From assembly GCF_008704555.1 (NCBI RefSeq), contig NZ_CP023702.1, positions 2,790,001 to 2,854,000 of the forward strand: a stretch of 64,000 nucleotides of DNA, read 5' to 3'. This DNA comes from Streptomyces nitrosporeus. Its GTDB lineage: Bacteria > Actinomycetota > Actinomycetes > Streptomycetales > Streptomycetaceae. Of the stretch, positions 8,564-18,168 are shown in pieces. The notes beneath the pieces are model-generated. The model was given only the letters and a program-made list of their open reading frames with translations, was not told the DNA's origin and did no database searches. The translations under genes were made by a program, and so were the position numbers. Position 1 is the first letter of the stretch. Each line of letters begins with the position of its first letter.

Positions 8564-9016
8564 TCAGACGGCCGCCGGCGCCCCGGCCCCGTCGCCCCGC
8601 GCTCCCCGGGCCCCGCCGCCCGGGCCCGCGGAGCCGTACAGCACCAGGGTCAGGACGAGCAGCCCGAGCACGGCCATCAGGACCGCGAACGCGGCCCAGC
8701 CGGCCAGGCCCACCGCCAGCGCGCCCAGCACCCCGTGCACCACGGCGCACGCGATGAGCCCGGCCCTGGCGAACCGGCCGGGCGCCCGGTCGCGCACCGC
8801 GGCCACCAGCGGCACCAGACCGCACAGCACCAGCAGCGCGCCGGACGTCCAGCCCAGGGCCCAGGTCCCGTCGGACAGGGCGCCGGGGTCCGTCCCGGCC
8901 AGGGACATCCGCTGGTTGTCGACCACCGTCGCGAGCACGGCGTTGACGAGCACGACGCCCACCGCCTCCCCGAACAGCACGAGCGCCGTCACCACGGCCA
9001 CGGTCCTGCGCACCAC
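8564..9016 (-). CDS. Hypothetical four-helix integral membrane protein
   Basis: 150 residues with about four hydrophobic segments: 5-28, 53-72, 84-104 and 108-128, then a Gly/Ala-rich cytoplasmic tail. No catalytic motif is seen. It is convergent with maf and divergent from accA2. Codon use is typical of the chromosome, so it is very likely real; function unknown. Confidence 0.7.
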   Translation of the reverse strand: MVRRTVAVVTALVLFGEAVGVVLVNAVLATVVDNQRMSLAGTDPGALSDGTWALGWTSGALLVLCGLVPLVAAVRDRAPGRFARAGLIACAVVHGVLGALAVGLAGWAAFAVLMAVLGLLVLTLVLYGSAGPGGGARGARGDGAGAPAAV

Positions 9017-9448
9017 GGCGCCTCCCCTGTTACCTCCGGTACGTGCGGTACAGCGCGGACCTTACCCGGGAGTACCCCCCGCCCGGGAAGGGGCCGCACG
9101 GCGGACGTCCGGTCCGGCGCCCTCCCCGTCCTTCGGTACGCGCCGCGCACCCGGCCACGCGGGTGACCGGCGGCGATGACGGGCCGGAGGGCAAAGTTTC
9201 ATTAGCCCGTTCGTAGGGAGTCAACAAAGAATGGTTGCGCGGGGCTGACCGTACGAACAGAGACTTGGACCACACCTCGTGGCTACTGTGCGGTTATAGA
9301 ACCCGGCGTACCGTGGTGCGACAAGGGATTTCGCGACTCGAGCAAGCCTCGAATCACACTCCGTGTGGGCAAGTTCACCATTGGGGACGGGTCGTAGGGC
9401 CGTGTCGGTAGTCCCTAAACTCAGCTTGTTCTCAAGGAGGGAGTCATC
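9017..9448 (+). promoter_or_regulatory. Long intergenic leader/promoter region of accA2
   Basis: About 430 bp, distinctly less GC-rich from about 9190 onward, carrying the promoter(s) of accA2 and, in the other direction, of the membrane protein gene. Possible promoter pieces such as TTGGAC near 9273 and TATAGA near 9295 are seen, but no unambiguous -35/-10 pair with normal spacing. No gene is supported inside it. The length suggests a long 5' untranslated leader or several start points. Confidence 0.5.
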
Positions 9449-11203
9449 GTGCGCAAGGTGCTCATCGCCAACCGTGGCGAAATCGCTGTCCGCGTCGCTC
9501 GGGCTTGCCGGGATGCCGGAATCGCCAGCGTAGCCGTCTACGCCGATCCGGACCGGGACGCTCTGCACGTCCGTGCGGCCGACGAGGCGTTCGCTCTGGG
9601 CGGTGACACCCCGGCCGCCAGTTATCTGGACATGGCCAAGGTGCTCCAGGCCGCGAAGGACTCCGGCGCCGACGCGATCCACCCGGGGTACGGATTCCTG
9701 TCGGAGAACGCCGAGTTCGCGCAGGCGGTCCTGGACGCGGGGCTGACCTGGATCGGTCCGCCGCCGCACGCCATCCGCGACCTGGGTGACAAGGTCGCCG
9801 CCCGGCACATCGCACAGCGTGCCGGCGCCCCGCTGGTCGCCGGTACGCCGGACCCGGTGTCGGGCGCGGACGAGGTCGTGGCGTTCGCCGAGGAGCACGG
9901 CCTGCCAATCGCGATCAAGGCCGCCTTCGGTGGTGGCGGGCGCGGTCTGAAGGTGGCCCGGACGCTTCAGGAGATCCCTGAGCTGTACGACTCGGCGGTC
10001 CGTGAGGCGGTGGCGGCCTTCGGCCGCGGCGAGTGCTTCGTGGAGCGTTACCTGGACAAGCCGCGGCACGTGGAGACCCAGTGCCTGGCCGACACCCACG
10101 GCAACGTGGTCGTCGTCTCCACCCGTGACTGCTCGCTCCAGCGCCGCCACCAGAAGCTGGTCGAGGAGGCCCCGGCCCCCTTCCTGTCCGAGGCCCAGAA
10201 CGCCGAGCTGTACGCGGCGTCGAAGGCGATCCTGAAGGAGGCCGGCTACGTCGGCGCCGGCACGGTCGAGTTCCTCGTCGGGCTGGACGGCACGATCTCC
10301 TTCCTGGAGGTCAACACCCGGCTCCAGGTGGAGCACCCGGTCACCGAGGAGGTCACCGGCCTCGACCTCGTGCGCGAGATGTTCCGCATCGCCGACGGCG
10401 AGGAACTGGGATACGGCGACCCCGCGGTGCGCGGTCACTCCTTCGAGTTCCGCATCAACGGTGAGGACCCGGGCCGGAACTTCCTGCCCGCCCCGGGCAC
10501 CGTCACCACCTTCGCCCCGCCGGCCGGCCCCGGGGTCCGCCTGGACGCGGGTGTCGAGTCGGGCAGCGTGATCGGCCCGGCGTGGGACTCGCTGCTGGCC
10601 AAGCTGATCGTGACCGGTGCCACGCGTGAGCAGGCCCTCCAGCGGGCGGCGCGCGCACTGGCCGAGTTCACCGTCGAGGGCATGGCGACCGCGATCCCCT
10701 TCCACCGGGCGGTCGTCGTCGATCCGGCGTTCACCTCGGACCCGTTCCGGATCCACACCCGGTGGATCGAGACGGAGTTCGTCAACGAGATCAAGCCGTT
10801 CACCGTCCCCGCCGAGGCGGAGGCGGACGAGGAGTCGGGCCGCGAGACGGTCGTCGTCGAGGTCGGCGGCAAGCGCCTGGAGGTCTCCCTGCCCTCGTCG
10901 CTGGGCATGAGCCTGGCGCGTACGGGCCTGGCGGCCGGTGCGAAGCCCAAGCGCCGCGCGGCGAAGAAGTCCGCCTCCGCCGCCTCGGGCGACACCCTCG
11001 CCTCCCCGATGCAGGGCACCATCGTCAAGATCGCCGTCGCCGAGGGCCAGGAGGTCAAGGAGGGCGACCTGGTCGTCGTCCTGGAGGCCATGAAGATGGA
11101 GCAGCCCCTGAACGCCCACCGCTCGGGCACCGTCAAGGGACTGTCCGCCGAGGTCGGCTCCTCGGTCTCCTCCGGCGCCGTCATCTGCGAGATCAAGGAC
11201 TGA
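9449..11203 (+). CDS. accA2: Acetyl/propionyl-CoA carboxylase alpha subunit (biotin carboxylase plus biotin carrier)
   Basis: 584 residues. The biotin carboxylase part starts [20 protein letters not shown] and contains the ATP-grasp loop [11 protein letters not shown], catalytic segment [15 protein letters not shown] and the C-terminal BC lobe. After an Ala/Lys-rich linker (about 490-515) comes the biotinyl domain with [11 protein letters not shown]; Lys549 is the biotinylated residue. It carboxylates biotin with ATP and bicarbonate and hands it to PccB or other beta subunits. GTG start with a strong AAGGAGGG site. Streptomyces alpha subunits are shared by acetyl- and propionyl-CoA carboxylases, so both activities are plausible. 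Confidence 0.94.
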   Translation: MRKVLIANRGEIAVRVARACRDAGIASVAVYADPDRDALHVRAADEAFALGGDTPAASYLDMAKVLQAAKDSGADAIHPGYGFLSENAEFAQAVLDAGLTWIGPPPHAIRDLGDKVAARHIAQRAGAPLVAGTPDPVSGADEVVAFAEEHGLPIAIKAAFGGGGRGLKVARTLQEIPELYDSAVREAVAAFGRGECFVERYLDKPRHVETQCLADTHGNVVVVSTRDCSLQRRHQKLVEEAPAPFLSEAQNAELYAASKAILKEAGYVGAGTVEFLVGLDGTISFLEVNTRLQVEHPVTEEVTGLDLVREMFRIADGEELGYGDPAVRGHSFEFRINGEDPGRNFLPAPGTVTTFAPPAGPGVRLDAGVESGSVIGPAWDSLLAKLIVTGATREQALQRAARALAEFTVEGMATAIPFHRAVVVDPAFTSDPFRIHTRWIETEFVNEIKPFTVPAEAEADEESGRETVVVEVGGKRLEVSLPSSLGMSLARTGLAAGAKPKRRAAKKSASAASGDTLASPMQGTIVKIAVAEGQEVKEGDLVVVLEAMKMEQPLNAHRSGTVKGLSAEVGSSVSSGAVICEIKD

Positions 11204-11328
11204 CCCGCCCCCGCGGACCGTCCGCCGGCCGCCCGTCCACCGCCTCGTACGCCTTCGCGTGCGGGACGGAGGGCGGGCGGTCGGTGGCATCCTGGACCCG
11301 GGAGCGCGAAGACCTGGAGGGCGGCGCC

Positions 11329-11970
11329 ATGACGACGATCAGCACGGCGGGTACGTCCGCGGCGGACACGGACGCGCCGGGCGCGTGCGGCCCGGAGCGG
11401 CCCATGCGGGCCGATGCGCGGCGCAACCACGACCGGCTGCTGACCGAGGCCCGCGCGTCGTTCGCCGAACACGGCACGGACGCCTCGCTGGAGGACATCG
11501 CCCGGCGGGCGGGGGTGGGCATCGGCACGCTCTACCGGCACTTCCCCAACCGCCACGCCCTGATGAACGCGGTCTTCCAGGAGGCCCTCACCGCTCTCCT
11601 GGACCGTTCCGGGGAGCTGGCCGACGCGGAACAGCCGTGTGCGGCGCTGGTGGAGTGGCTGGGGGCGATCGTCACCCACGCGGGTGAATACCGTGGTCTC
11701 GCACAGGCCCTCATGTCGGCTTCGGCGGACCGGACTTCGGCGTTGACCCAGTGCCATGTGCCCTTGCGTCAGGCGGGCGCCCGGCTGCTGGAGCGGGCCC
11801 AGGCGAGCGGTTCGGTGCGGACGGAGGTCTCCATCGACGATCTGCTCCAGCTGACGAACGCCATCGCGCTGGCGGCCGAACAGACCCCGGCCGAACCCGC
11901 GTTGGCCGACCGTCTGCTGCGTCTGACCCTCCAGGGTCTGCGCGCCGTCACGGCGCCGCCCCGCGTCTGA
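11329..11970 (+). CDS. TetR-family transcriptional regulator
   Basis: 213 residues. After an N-terminal tail of about 25 residues comes a TetR helix-turn-helix (about 45-75: ASLEDIARRAGVGIGTLYRHF), then a helical ligand domain. ATG 11329 has a GGAGGG ribosome site. It is 125 bp downstream of accA2 on the same strand and could be co-transcribed or independent. Ligand and targets are unknown; the palindromes at 2881 and 5632 in the acyl-CoA gene neighbourhood are conceivable targets, but this is only a suggestion. Confidence 0.85.
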   Translation: MTTISTAGTSAADTDAPGACGPERPMRADARRNHDRLLTEARASFAEHGTDASLEDIARRAGVGIGTLYRHFPNRHALMNAVFQEALTALLDRSGELADAEQPCAALVEWLGAIVTHAGEYRGLAQALMSASADRTSALTQCHVPLRQAGARLLERAQASGSVRTEVSIDDLLQLTNAIALAAEQTPAEPALADRLLRLTLQGLRAVTAPPRV

Positions 11971-12086
11971 GGAAGCGGGGAGCCCGGTCCCTGGCGCGTC
12001 CGGGGCCCGGAAGGGCGGGCCCCCGGGAGGGGCGGGGCGTCCGAGGTCCTGAAGAACCGGGCAGGCGTAAAGGGCCGGGCGTCCGG

Positions 12087-12181
12087 GGAAGAACCGGACG
12101 GCTGCGGAAGAACCGGGCAGCCGCAGAAGGACCGAACGGCCGCGGGAGGACCGGGCGGCCGTGCAAGGACCGGGCCTCCGG
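12087..12181. repeat. Five tandem imperfect 19-bp repeats in a convergent intergenic region
   Basis: Units at 12087, 12106, 12125, 12144 and 12163 share the pattern (G/A)GAAG(A/G)ACCG(G/A)(G/A)C(G/A)GC(C/T)GC. The array ends 8 bp before the deoR-type stop codon and begins 117 bp after the TetR stop. The earlier part (11971-12086) is similar but more degraded. No gene supported. Confidence 0.7.
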
Positions 12182-12188
12182 CGGGTGC

Positions 12189-13160
12189 CTACCGCCGCCG
12201 CATGTCCGCCACCCGCGCCGCCGTCCCCTCGGCCAGCGACGCCGCGCTCCGCAGCTGCGGGCCGAGCGGCGTCGGCCCGCCGTGCCCGCCCGGCTGGGTG
12301 CGCCGCTGGCCCGGCAGCGGCATGTCACGGCGGGGCCGGCGCCCCTGGGCGGCCAGTTGTTCGTCGGAGCACTCCGACTCGGGCCCGGCCACCGTGATCT
12401 CGACGCCCTGGTCCGCCAGCGCCTGCAACTCGGTGGCGGCCCGCTCGTCATGGGCCGGCGGCTCGTCCGTGACCAGCCGGGTGATCAGCTCCGTGGGCAC
12501 CGTCTGGAACATGGTGTCCGAGCCCAGCTTGGTGTGGTCGGCCAGGACCACCACCTCGGCCGCCGCCTGCACCAGCGCCCGGTCCACACTCGCGGAGAGC
12601 ATGTTGGACGTGGAGAGGCCGCGTTCGGCGGTCAGGCCGGTCCCGGAGAGGAACGCCCGGGACACCCGCAGCCCCTGGAGGGACTGCTCGGCCCCGCTGC
12701 CGACCAGCGCGTAGTTGCTGCCGCGCAGGGTGCCCCCGGTCATCACGACCTCGACCCGGTTGGCATGGGCCAGGGCCTGGGCGACCAGCAGCGAGTTGGT
12801 CACCACGGTCAGCCCGGGGACACGCGCGAGCCGGCGGGCCAGCTCCTGCGTGGTCGTACCCGCACCGACGACGACGGCCTCGCCCTCACCGACCAGCCCC
12901 GCGGCGAGGTCGGCGATGGCGGTCTTCTCCGCGGTCGCGAGATGGGATTTCTGCGGGAAGCCGGACTCCCGCGTGAAACCGCCCGGCAGTACCGCACCGC
13001 CGTGCCGGCGGTCGAGGAGCCCTTCTGCCTCCAGCGCCCGCACGTCCCGCCGTACGGTCACTTCGGAGGTCTGGACGACGCGGGCGAGCTCACGGAGGGA
13101 CACCGCTCCGTTGGCGCGCACCATTTCGAGGATCAACTGACGACGTTCTGCAGCGAACAC
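12189..13160 (-). CDS. DeoR-family transcriptional regulator
   Basis: 323 residues. The N-terminus MFAAERRQLILEMVRANG and helix-turn-helix VSLRELARVVQTSEVTVRRD followed by RHGGAV are the classic DeoR signature; the remainder is the sugar-phosphate-sensing domain, with GAGTTTQELA and DHTKLGSDT motifs intact. The last 70 residues are an unusual Pro/Arg/Gly-rich extension. GTG 13160 is the start although no Shine-Dalgarno is visible. It sits beside nucleoside and deoxyribose genes and is the best candidate to bind the CTACGCGCGTAG operators found at six of their promoters; that link is inference. No copy of the operator is seen at its own promoter. Confidence 0.88.
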   Translation of the reverse strand: MFAAERRQLILEMVRANGAVSLRELARVVQTSEVTVRRDVRALEAEGLLDRRHGGAVLPGGFTRESGFPQKSHLATAEKTAIADLAAGLVGEGEAVVVGAGTTTQELARRLARVPGLTVVTNSLLVAQALAHANRVEVVMTGGTLRGSNYALVGSGAEQSLQGLRVSRAFLSGTGLTAERGLSTSNMLSASVDRALVQAAAEVVVLADHTKLGSDTMFQTVPTELITRLVTDEPPAHDERAATELQALADQGVEITVAGPESECSDEQLAAQGRRPRRDMPLPGQRRTQPGGHGGPTPLGPQLRSAASLAEGTAARVADMRRR

Positions 13161-13232
13161 GGAACTGACAGTAACCTGGTCATGGGTTGCTTTTCAGCAG
13201 TTTGCACCGAATAACAGAAGTTGTACGCAGAA

Positions 13233-13260
13233 GGGGCCTCCCAGTGGTATAGGAGGCCCC
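13233..13260 (-). terminator. Terminator hairpin downstream of the NAD(P)H quinone dehydrogenase gene
   Basis: Perfect 9-bp stem GGGGCCTCC / GGAGGCCCC with a 10-nt loop. It lies 75 bp beyond the stop of the flavoprotein gene transcribed leftwards, and before the deoR-type promoter. Confidence 0.75.
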
Positions 13261-13334
13261 GTTGTCGTTCACGGTCCGTCGACGGCCGCCCGGACGCGGC
13301 CCGGAGCCGCCCGCGCGGGCGGCTCCGCCGGGGG

Positions 13335-14774
13335 TCACCCCTCGCCCGCGCCCTTGCGGGTGTGCAGCTGCCGGGCCACCTCCGCGATCGACCCGGACAG
13401 GGACGGGTACACGGTGAAGGCGTTCGCGATCTGCTCCACCGTCAGGTTGTTGTCGACCGCGATCGAGATGGGGTGGATCAGCTCGCTGGCGCGCGGGGCG
13501 ACGACGCAGCCGCCGACCACGATCTCGGTGCCCGGACGGCAGAAGATCTTGACGAAGCCGTCGCGGATGCCCTGCATCTTGGCGCGCGGGTTGCGCAGCA
13601 GCGGCAGCTTCACGACGCGGGCGTCGATCTTCCCGGAGTCGACGTCGGCCTGGCTGTAGCCGACGGTGGCGATCTCGGGGTCGGTGAAGACGTTCGCGGA
13701 GACGGTCTTGAGGTCCAGCGGGGTCACCGCGTCGCCCAGGAAGTGGTACATGGCGATCCGGCCCTGCATCGCGGCGACCGAGGCCAGGGCGAAGACCCCG
13801 GTGACGTCACCGGCGGCGTACACGCCGGGGGCGCTGGTGCGGGAGACCCGGTCGGTGCGGATGTGCCCGGAGTCCTTGAGCTGGACCCCGGCCTCCTCCA
13901 GGCCCATGCCGGCCGTGTTCGGGATCGCGCCGACGGCCATCAGGCAGTGGGTGCCGGATATGACCCGGCCGTCGGCCAGCGTGACCTCCACACGGTCGCC
14001 GACCCGCTTGGCGGCCTGGGCGCGGGAGCGGGCCATGACGTTCATGCCGCGGCGGCGGAAGACGTCCTCCAGGACCGCGGCCGCGTCCGGGTCCTCGCCG
14101 GGGAGCACCCGGTCGCGGGAGGAGACGAGCGTGACGCGGGAGCCGAGCGCCTGGTAGGCGCCGGCGAACTCGGCGCCGGTGACGCCCGAGCCGACCACGA
14201 TGAGCTCCTCGGGGAGTTCGTCGAGGTCGTAGACCTGGGTCCAGTTCAGGATGCGCTCGCCGTCGGGCTGGGCGTCCGGGATCTCCCGGGGGTGCCCGCC
14301 GGTGGCGATCAGCACGGCGTCGGCGGTGAGGCGCTCCTCGGTGCCGTCGGCGGCGGTCACCACGACCTGCCGGGAGCCGTCGGCGGCCTGGAGGCCCTCC
14401 AGGCGCCCGCGTCCGCGCAGCACCCGGGCACCGGCGCGGGTGACGGAGGCGGTGATGTCGTGGGACTGGGCGAGCGCCAGCCGCTTGACCCTGCGGTTGA
14501 CCTTGCCGAGGTCGACGCCGACCACGCGGGCGGCCTGCTCGACGTGCGGGGTGCCGTCGGCGACGATGATGCCGAGTTCCTCGTACGAGGAGTCGAAGGT
14601 GGTCATCACCTCGGCCGTCGCGATCAGGGTCTTCGAGGGCACGCAGTCGGTGAGTACCGAAGCCCCGCCGAGGCCGTCGCAGTCGACGACGGTCACCTCC
14701 GCACCGAGCTGGGCACCCACCAGGGCCGCCTCGTATCCGCCGGGGCCGCCGCCGATGATCACGATCCGGGTCAC
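13335..14774 (-). CDS. NAD(P)H quinone dehydrogenase of the LpdA type (disulfide-less lipoamide dehydrogenase homologue)
   Basis: 479 residues, pyridine-nucleotide-disulfide oxidoreductase fold: FAD motif IIGGGPGGYEAALVGAQLG at the N-terminus, NAD motif VVGSGVTGAEFAGAYQALG, and APGVYAAGDVTG. The redox-active pair CxxxxC is broken: GLGGASVLTDCVPSKT keeps only the second Cys, and the C-terminal His-Glu dyad of true lipoamide dehydrogenases is replaced (FTVYPSLSGSIAE). This is the pattern of mycobacterial LpdA, a NAD(P)H:quinone reductase without lipoamide dehydrogenase activity. GTG 14774 has a GAGG site; longer upstream reading is rejected on composition. Confidence 0.88.
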   Translation of the reverse strand: MTRIVIIGGGPGGYEAALVGAQLGAEVTVVDCDGLGGASVLTDCVPSKTLIATAEVMTTFDSSYEELGIIVADGTPHVEQAARVVGVDLGKVNRRVKRLALAQSHDITASVTRAGARVLRGRGRLEGLQAADGSRQVVVTAADGTEERLTADAVLIATGGHPREIPDAQPDGERILNWTQVYDLDELPEELIVVGSGVTGAEFAGAYQALGSRVTLVSSRDRVLPGEDPDAAAVLEDVFRRRGMNVMARSRAQAAKRVGDRVEVTLADGRVISGTHCLMAVGAIPNTAGMGLEEAGVQLKDSGHIRTDRVSRTSAPGVYAAGDVTGVFALASVAAMQGRIAMYHFLGDAVTPLDLKTVSANVFTDPEIATVGYSQADVDSGKIDARVVKLPLLRNPRAKMQGIRDGFVKIFCRPGTEIVVGGCVVAPRASELIHPISIAVDNNLTVEQIANAFTVYPSLSGSIAEVARQLHTRKGAGEG

Positions 14775-15028
14775 GAAAAGTCCGCCTCGCGTAGTGTCCT
14801 CCCGCGGCCGTCCGCCGCCCCGGCCGGGGGTCCGGGGGATCGCCCCGGCTGAATGCAGTACGTGGTTCATTGTCCCGCACCCGCCACATCGCTTCTCCCC
14901 CGGGCCCACCATCCGGGCACACGCCCGGCGCGGCCCGCGCTCCGCCGCGGCCTTCGGCGGGGCACGGCCGGGTGTTCCGGACGGCGGAACCCGGCGCGTT
15001 CCCCGCCGCCTCCCGTACTCTCGACCCC

Positions 15029-15466
15029 ATGTCGCTCTACGCCGCGTACGCCGGCAACCTCGACGCGCGGCTGATGACGCGCCGCGCCCCGCACTCACCG
15101 CTGCGCGGCACCGGCTGGCTCAACGGCTGGCGGCTGACGTTCGGCGGGGAGCAGATGGGCTGGGAGGGCGCCCTGGCCACGGTGGTGGAGGCGCCGCGCT
15201 CGCAGGTCTTCGTCGCGCTCTACGACCTGGCGCCGATGGACGAGGACTCCATGGACCGCTGGGAGGGCGTCGGTCTCGACATCTACCGGCGGATGCGGGT
15301 GCGGGTGCACACCCTGGACGGTGAGGAACCGGCCTGGATGTACGTGCTCAACGGCTACGAGGGCGGTCTGCCCTCCGCCCGCTACCTCGGCGAGGTGGCC
15401 GACGCCGCCGAGTCCGCGGGCGCCCCGCACGACTACGTGATGGCCCTGCGCAAGCGCCCCTGCTGA
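15029..15466 (+). CDS. Gamma-glutamylcyclotransferase-fold protein
   Basis: 145 residues. Begins MSLYAAYAGNLDARLM, the substrate-binding Y-x-G-N-L turn of the family, and has DRWEGVGLDIYRR carrying the acidic catalytic Glu. Likely releases 5-oxoproline from gamma-glutamyl compounds, though the physiological substrate is unknown. TACTCT lies 7 nt before the ATG, so leaderless expression is likely. Divergent from the quinone dehydrogenase gene. Confidence 0.8.
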   Translation: MSLYAAYAGNLDARLMTRRAPHSPLRGTGWLNGWRLTFGGEQMGWEGALATVVEAPRSQVFVALYDLAPMDEDSMDRWEGVGLDIYRRMRVRVHTLDGEEPAWMYVLNGYEGGLPSARYLGEVADAAESAGAPHDYVMALRKRPC

Positions 15467-15566
15467 CCCGGCGGCGAAGGCCCGGCGCGGTGCGGCCCGT
15501 CCGTGCCGCGCACCGGCTTTCGTAGGAAACTCCGAATACCTCCGGCCAGACTCTGCGCCGCCGCAT

Positions 15567-15578
15567 CTACGCGCGTAG
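15567..15578 (+). promoter_or_regulatory. Palindrome CTACGCGCGTAG at the purine nucleoside phosphorylase promoter
   Basis: Perfect 12-bp palindrome. The likely -10 (TACCCT, 15591-15596) lies 12 bp downstream, followed by 7 nt and the GTG start, so the operator covers the -35 area of a leaderless promoter. The same sequence recurs before deoC and add, with variants before thymidine phosphorylase and both nucleoside transporter transcripts. Confidence 0.75.
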
Positions 15579-15603
15579 GGAATCACCGGTTACCCTCGTC
15601 CGC

Positions 15604-16428
15604 GTGAACGCATCTGTTATTCCGGACCACATCCAGGGCGACCCGTACGCCGCCGCCACCGGGGCCGCCGCCCGCCTGCGCGAGCTGACCGGCGCCGAGA
15701 CCCATGACGTCGCCGTCGTGATGGGCTCCGGCTGGGCGCCCGCCGGCGATGCGCTCGGCGTCGCGGAGGCGGAGTTCCCGGTGACCGAGCTGCCCGGCTT
15801 CCCGGCCCCGGCGGTCGAGGGGCACGGCGGCACGGTCCGTTCGTACCGGGTCGGCGAGAAGCGCGTCCTGGTCTACTTCGGACGTACGCACCACTACGAG
15901 GGCCGGGGCGTCGCCGCCGTGGCGCACGGGGTCCGCACGGCAGTCGCCGCGGGCTGCCGGACCGTGGTCCTGACCAACGGATGCGGTGGTCTGCGCGAGG
16001 GCATGCGCCCGGGGCAGCCGGTGCTGATCAGCGACCACATCAACCTGACGGCGGCGTCCCCGATCGTCGGCGCCAACTTCGTCGACCTGACCGACCTGTA
16101 CTCACCGCGGCTGCGCGCCCTGTGCCGGGAGATCGACCCGACGCTCGAAGAGGGCGTCTACGTGCAGTTCCCCGGCCCGCACTACGAGACCCCGGCCGAG
16201 ATCGGCATGGTCCGGGTGATGGGCGGCGACCTGGTCGGCATGTCCACGGTCCTGGAGGCCATCGCCGCCCGTGAGGCGGGGGCGGAGGTGCTGGGGATCT
16301 CCCTGGTCACCAACCTCGCGGCCGGGCTGAGCGGGGAACCCCTCAACCACGAGGAGGTCCTGCGGGCCGGCCGGGAGTCCGCGGCCCGGATGGGGGCGCT
16401 GCTCGCCCGCGTCCTGGAACGGATCTGA
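15604..16428 (+). CDS. Purine nucleoside phosphorylase (trimeric, inosine/guanosine type)
   Basis: 274 residues; phosphorolysis of purine (deoxy)nucleosides to base plus (deoxy)ribose 1-phosphate. Landmarks: [11 protein letters not shown] (phosphate site), [44 protein letters not shown] with the base-contacting Glu, [15 protein letters not shown] and LVTNLAAG with the base-contacting Asn. That Glu/Asn pair marks the 6-oxopurine-specific trimeric class. GTG start with no Shine-Dalgarno but TACCCT 7 nt upstream, consistent with a leaderless mRNA. It is followed 43 bp later by the phosphomutase gene, forming a two-gene catabolic operon under the palindrome at 15567. Confidence 0.93.
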   Translation: MNASVIPDHIQGDPYAAATGAAARLRELTGAETHDVAVVMGSGWAPAGDALGVAEAEFPVTELPGFPAPAVEGHGGTVRSYRVGEKRVLVYFGRTHHYEGRGVAAVAHGVRTAVAAGCRTVVLTNGCGGLREGMRPGQPVLISDHINLTAASPIVGANFVDLTDLYSPRLRALCREIDPTLEEGVYVQFPGPHYETPAEIGMVRVMGGDLVGMSTVLEAIAAREAGAEVLGISLVTNLAAGLSGEPLNHEEVLRAGRESAARMGALLARVLERI

Positions 16429-16471
16429 GACCCCCTTCCCCGTACCCGCACCCCCGAGAGGCGGCCCTTCC

Positions 16472-18112
16472 GTGCAGCAGGACATCGTCGACCGCGCCAG
16501 GACCTGGCTGGCCGAGGACCCGGACCCCGACACCCGTGAGGAACTCGCGGCCCTCCTCGACGCGGGGGACGCGGACGCCCTCGCGGAGCGTTTCTCCGGG
16601 ACGCTCCAGTTCGGCACCGCGGGGCTGCGCGGGGAGCTCGGCGCCGGTCCGACGCGGATGAACCGCGCGGTCGTCATCCGTGCCGCGGCGGGCCTCGCCG
16701 CGTATCTGACGGCGCGCGGACAGGGCGGCGGCCTGGTGGTCATCGGGTACGACGCCCGCCACAAGTCGGCCGACTTCGCCCGGGACACCGCCGCCGTGAT
16801 GACGGGCGCCGGGCTGCGCGCCGCCGTGCTCCCACGCCCGCTGCCCACCCCGGTCCTGGCCTACGCCGTACGGCACCTGGGGGCCGTCGCGGGGGTGGAG
16901 GTCACCGCCAGCCACAACCCGCCCCGGGACAACGGCTACAAGGTCTACCTCGGCGACGGTTCGCAGATCGTGCCGCCCGCCGACGCGGAGATCGCCGCCG
17001 CGATCGCCGCGGTGGGCCCGCTCCCCGGGGTGCCGCGGCCAAAGGCCGGCTGGGAGATCCTCGGCGAGGAGGTCCTGGCCGCCTATCTGGAGCGTACGGA
17101 CGCCGTCCTCCTCCCCGGCTCCCCGCGCACCGCGCGCACCGTGTACACCGCGATGCACGGGGTCGGCACGTCCGTGCTCACGGCGGCCTTCGCGCGGGCC
17201 GGTTTCCCCGAGCCGGTGCTGGTGGCCGAACAGGCGGAGCCGGACCCGGATTTCCCGACGGTGGCCTTCCCGAACCCGGAGGAGCCGGGCGCCATGGACC
17301 TGGCGTTCGCGACGGCCCGGCGGGCGCGGCCGGACCTGGTGATCGCCAACGACCCGGACGCGGACCGCTGCGCGGTCGCCGTGCCGGACGCCTCGGCGGA
17401 CGGCGGCTGGCGGATGCTGCGCGGCGACGAGGTCGGCGCGCTGCTCGCCGCGCACCTGGTGCGGCGCGGCGTCACCGGTGTCCTCGCCGAGTCGATCGTC
17501 TCCTCGTCCCTGCTCGGCCGGATCGCCCGCACGGCGGGCCTGGGGTACGAGGAGACCCTGACGGGCTTCAAGTGGATCGCCCGGGTGGACGGCCTGCGGT
17601 ACGGCTACGAGGAGGCGCTGGGCTACTGCGTCGACCCGGAGGGGGTCCGCGACAAGGACGGCGTCACGGCGGCCCTGCTCGTCGCCGAGCTGGCCTCCGT
17701 CCTCAAGGAGGAGGGGCGCACGCTGCTGGACCTGCTGGACGATCTGGCCCTGGAACACGGTCTGCACGCCACGGACCAGCTCTCGGTGCGGGTCGAGGAC
17801 CTGTCGGTCATCGCGGACGCCATGCGCCGGCTGCGGGAGAACCCCCCGGCCGTGCTGGCCGGCCTGCCCGTCACCTCGGCCGAGGACCTGGCGCGGGGCG
17901 CCGGCCGGCTGCCTCCCACCGACGGTCTGCGCTACCTGCTGGACGGCGCCCGGGTGATCGTCCGGCCGAGCGGTACCGAGCCGAAGCTGAAGTGCTACCT
18001 GGAGGTGGTGGTCCCGGTCGCCGGCAGGGACGGGCTGCTGGCCGCCGGGGAGCGGGCGGCGGAACTGCTGGCCGCCCTCAAGCGGGACCTGGCAAAAGCG
18101 GCCGGGATCTGA
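16472..18112 (+). CDS. Phosphohexomutase/phosphopentomutase (PGM2-like)
   Basis: 546 residues of the alpha-D-phosphohexomutase superfamily. Domain marks in order: substrate stretch TAGLRGELGAGPTRMN, phosphoserine loop TASHNPPRDNGYKVY, metal-binding NDPDADRCAV, sugar loop GYEEALGYCV, phosphate-binding RPSGTEPKLKCYLEV. Length and loops fit the PGM2 branch, which includes phosphopentomutases; placed directly after purine nucleoside phosphorylase, conversion of (deoxy)ribose 1-phosphate to the 5-phosphate for DeoC is the likely job. Databases often call it phosphomannomutase. GTG start. Confidence 0.87.
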   Translation: MQQDIVDRARTWLAEDPDPDTREELAALLDAGDADALAERFSGTLQFGTAGLRGELGAGPTRMNRAVVIRAAAGLAAYLTARGQGGGLVVIGYDARHKSADFARDTAAVMTGAGLRAAVLPRPLPTPVLAYAVRHLGAVAGVEVTASHNPPRDNGYKVYLGDGSQIVPPADAEIAAAIAAVGPLPGVPRPKAGWEILGEEVLAAYLERTDAVLLPGSPRTARTVYTAMHGVGTSVLTAAFARAGFPEPVLVAEQAEPDPDFPTVAFPNPEEPGAMDLAFATARRARPDLVIANDPDADRCAVAVPDASADGGWRMLRGDEVGALLAAHLVRRGVTGVLAESIVSSSLLGRIARTAGLGYEETLTGFKWIARVDGLRYGYEEALGYCVDPEGVRDKDGVTAALLVAELASVLKEEGRTLLDLLDDLALEHGLHATDQLSVRVEDLSVIADAMRRLRENPPAVLAGLPVTSAEDLARGAGRLPPTDGLRYLLDGARVIVRPSGTEPKLKCYLEVVVPVAGRDGLLAAGERAAELLAALKRDLAKAAGI

Positions 18113-18115
18113 ACC

Positions 18116-18157
18116 GCGCCGCCCGTGTCCGGGGCCGCTCCCGGTCACGGGCGGCGC
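18116..18157. terminator. Terminator hairpin between convergent genes
   Basis: 12-bp perfect stem GCGCCGCCCGTG / CACGGGCGGCGC with an 18-nt loop, starting right after the phosphomutase stop codon and just before the stop of the convergent PH-domain gene. Confidence 0.65.
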
Positions 18158-18168
18158 CGGACGGCGGC

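Noticed and set aside
12087..12181. CRISPR array
   Set aside because: The 19-bp units are contiguous with no spacers, and no cas genes are present.
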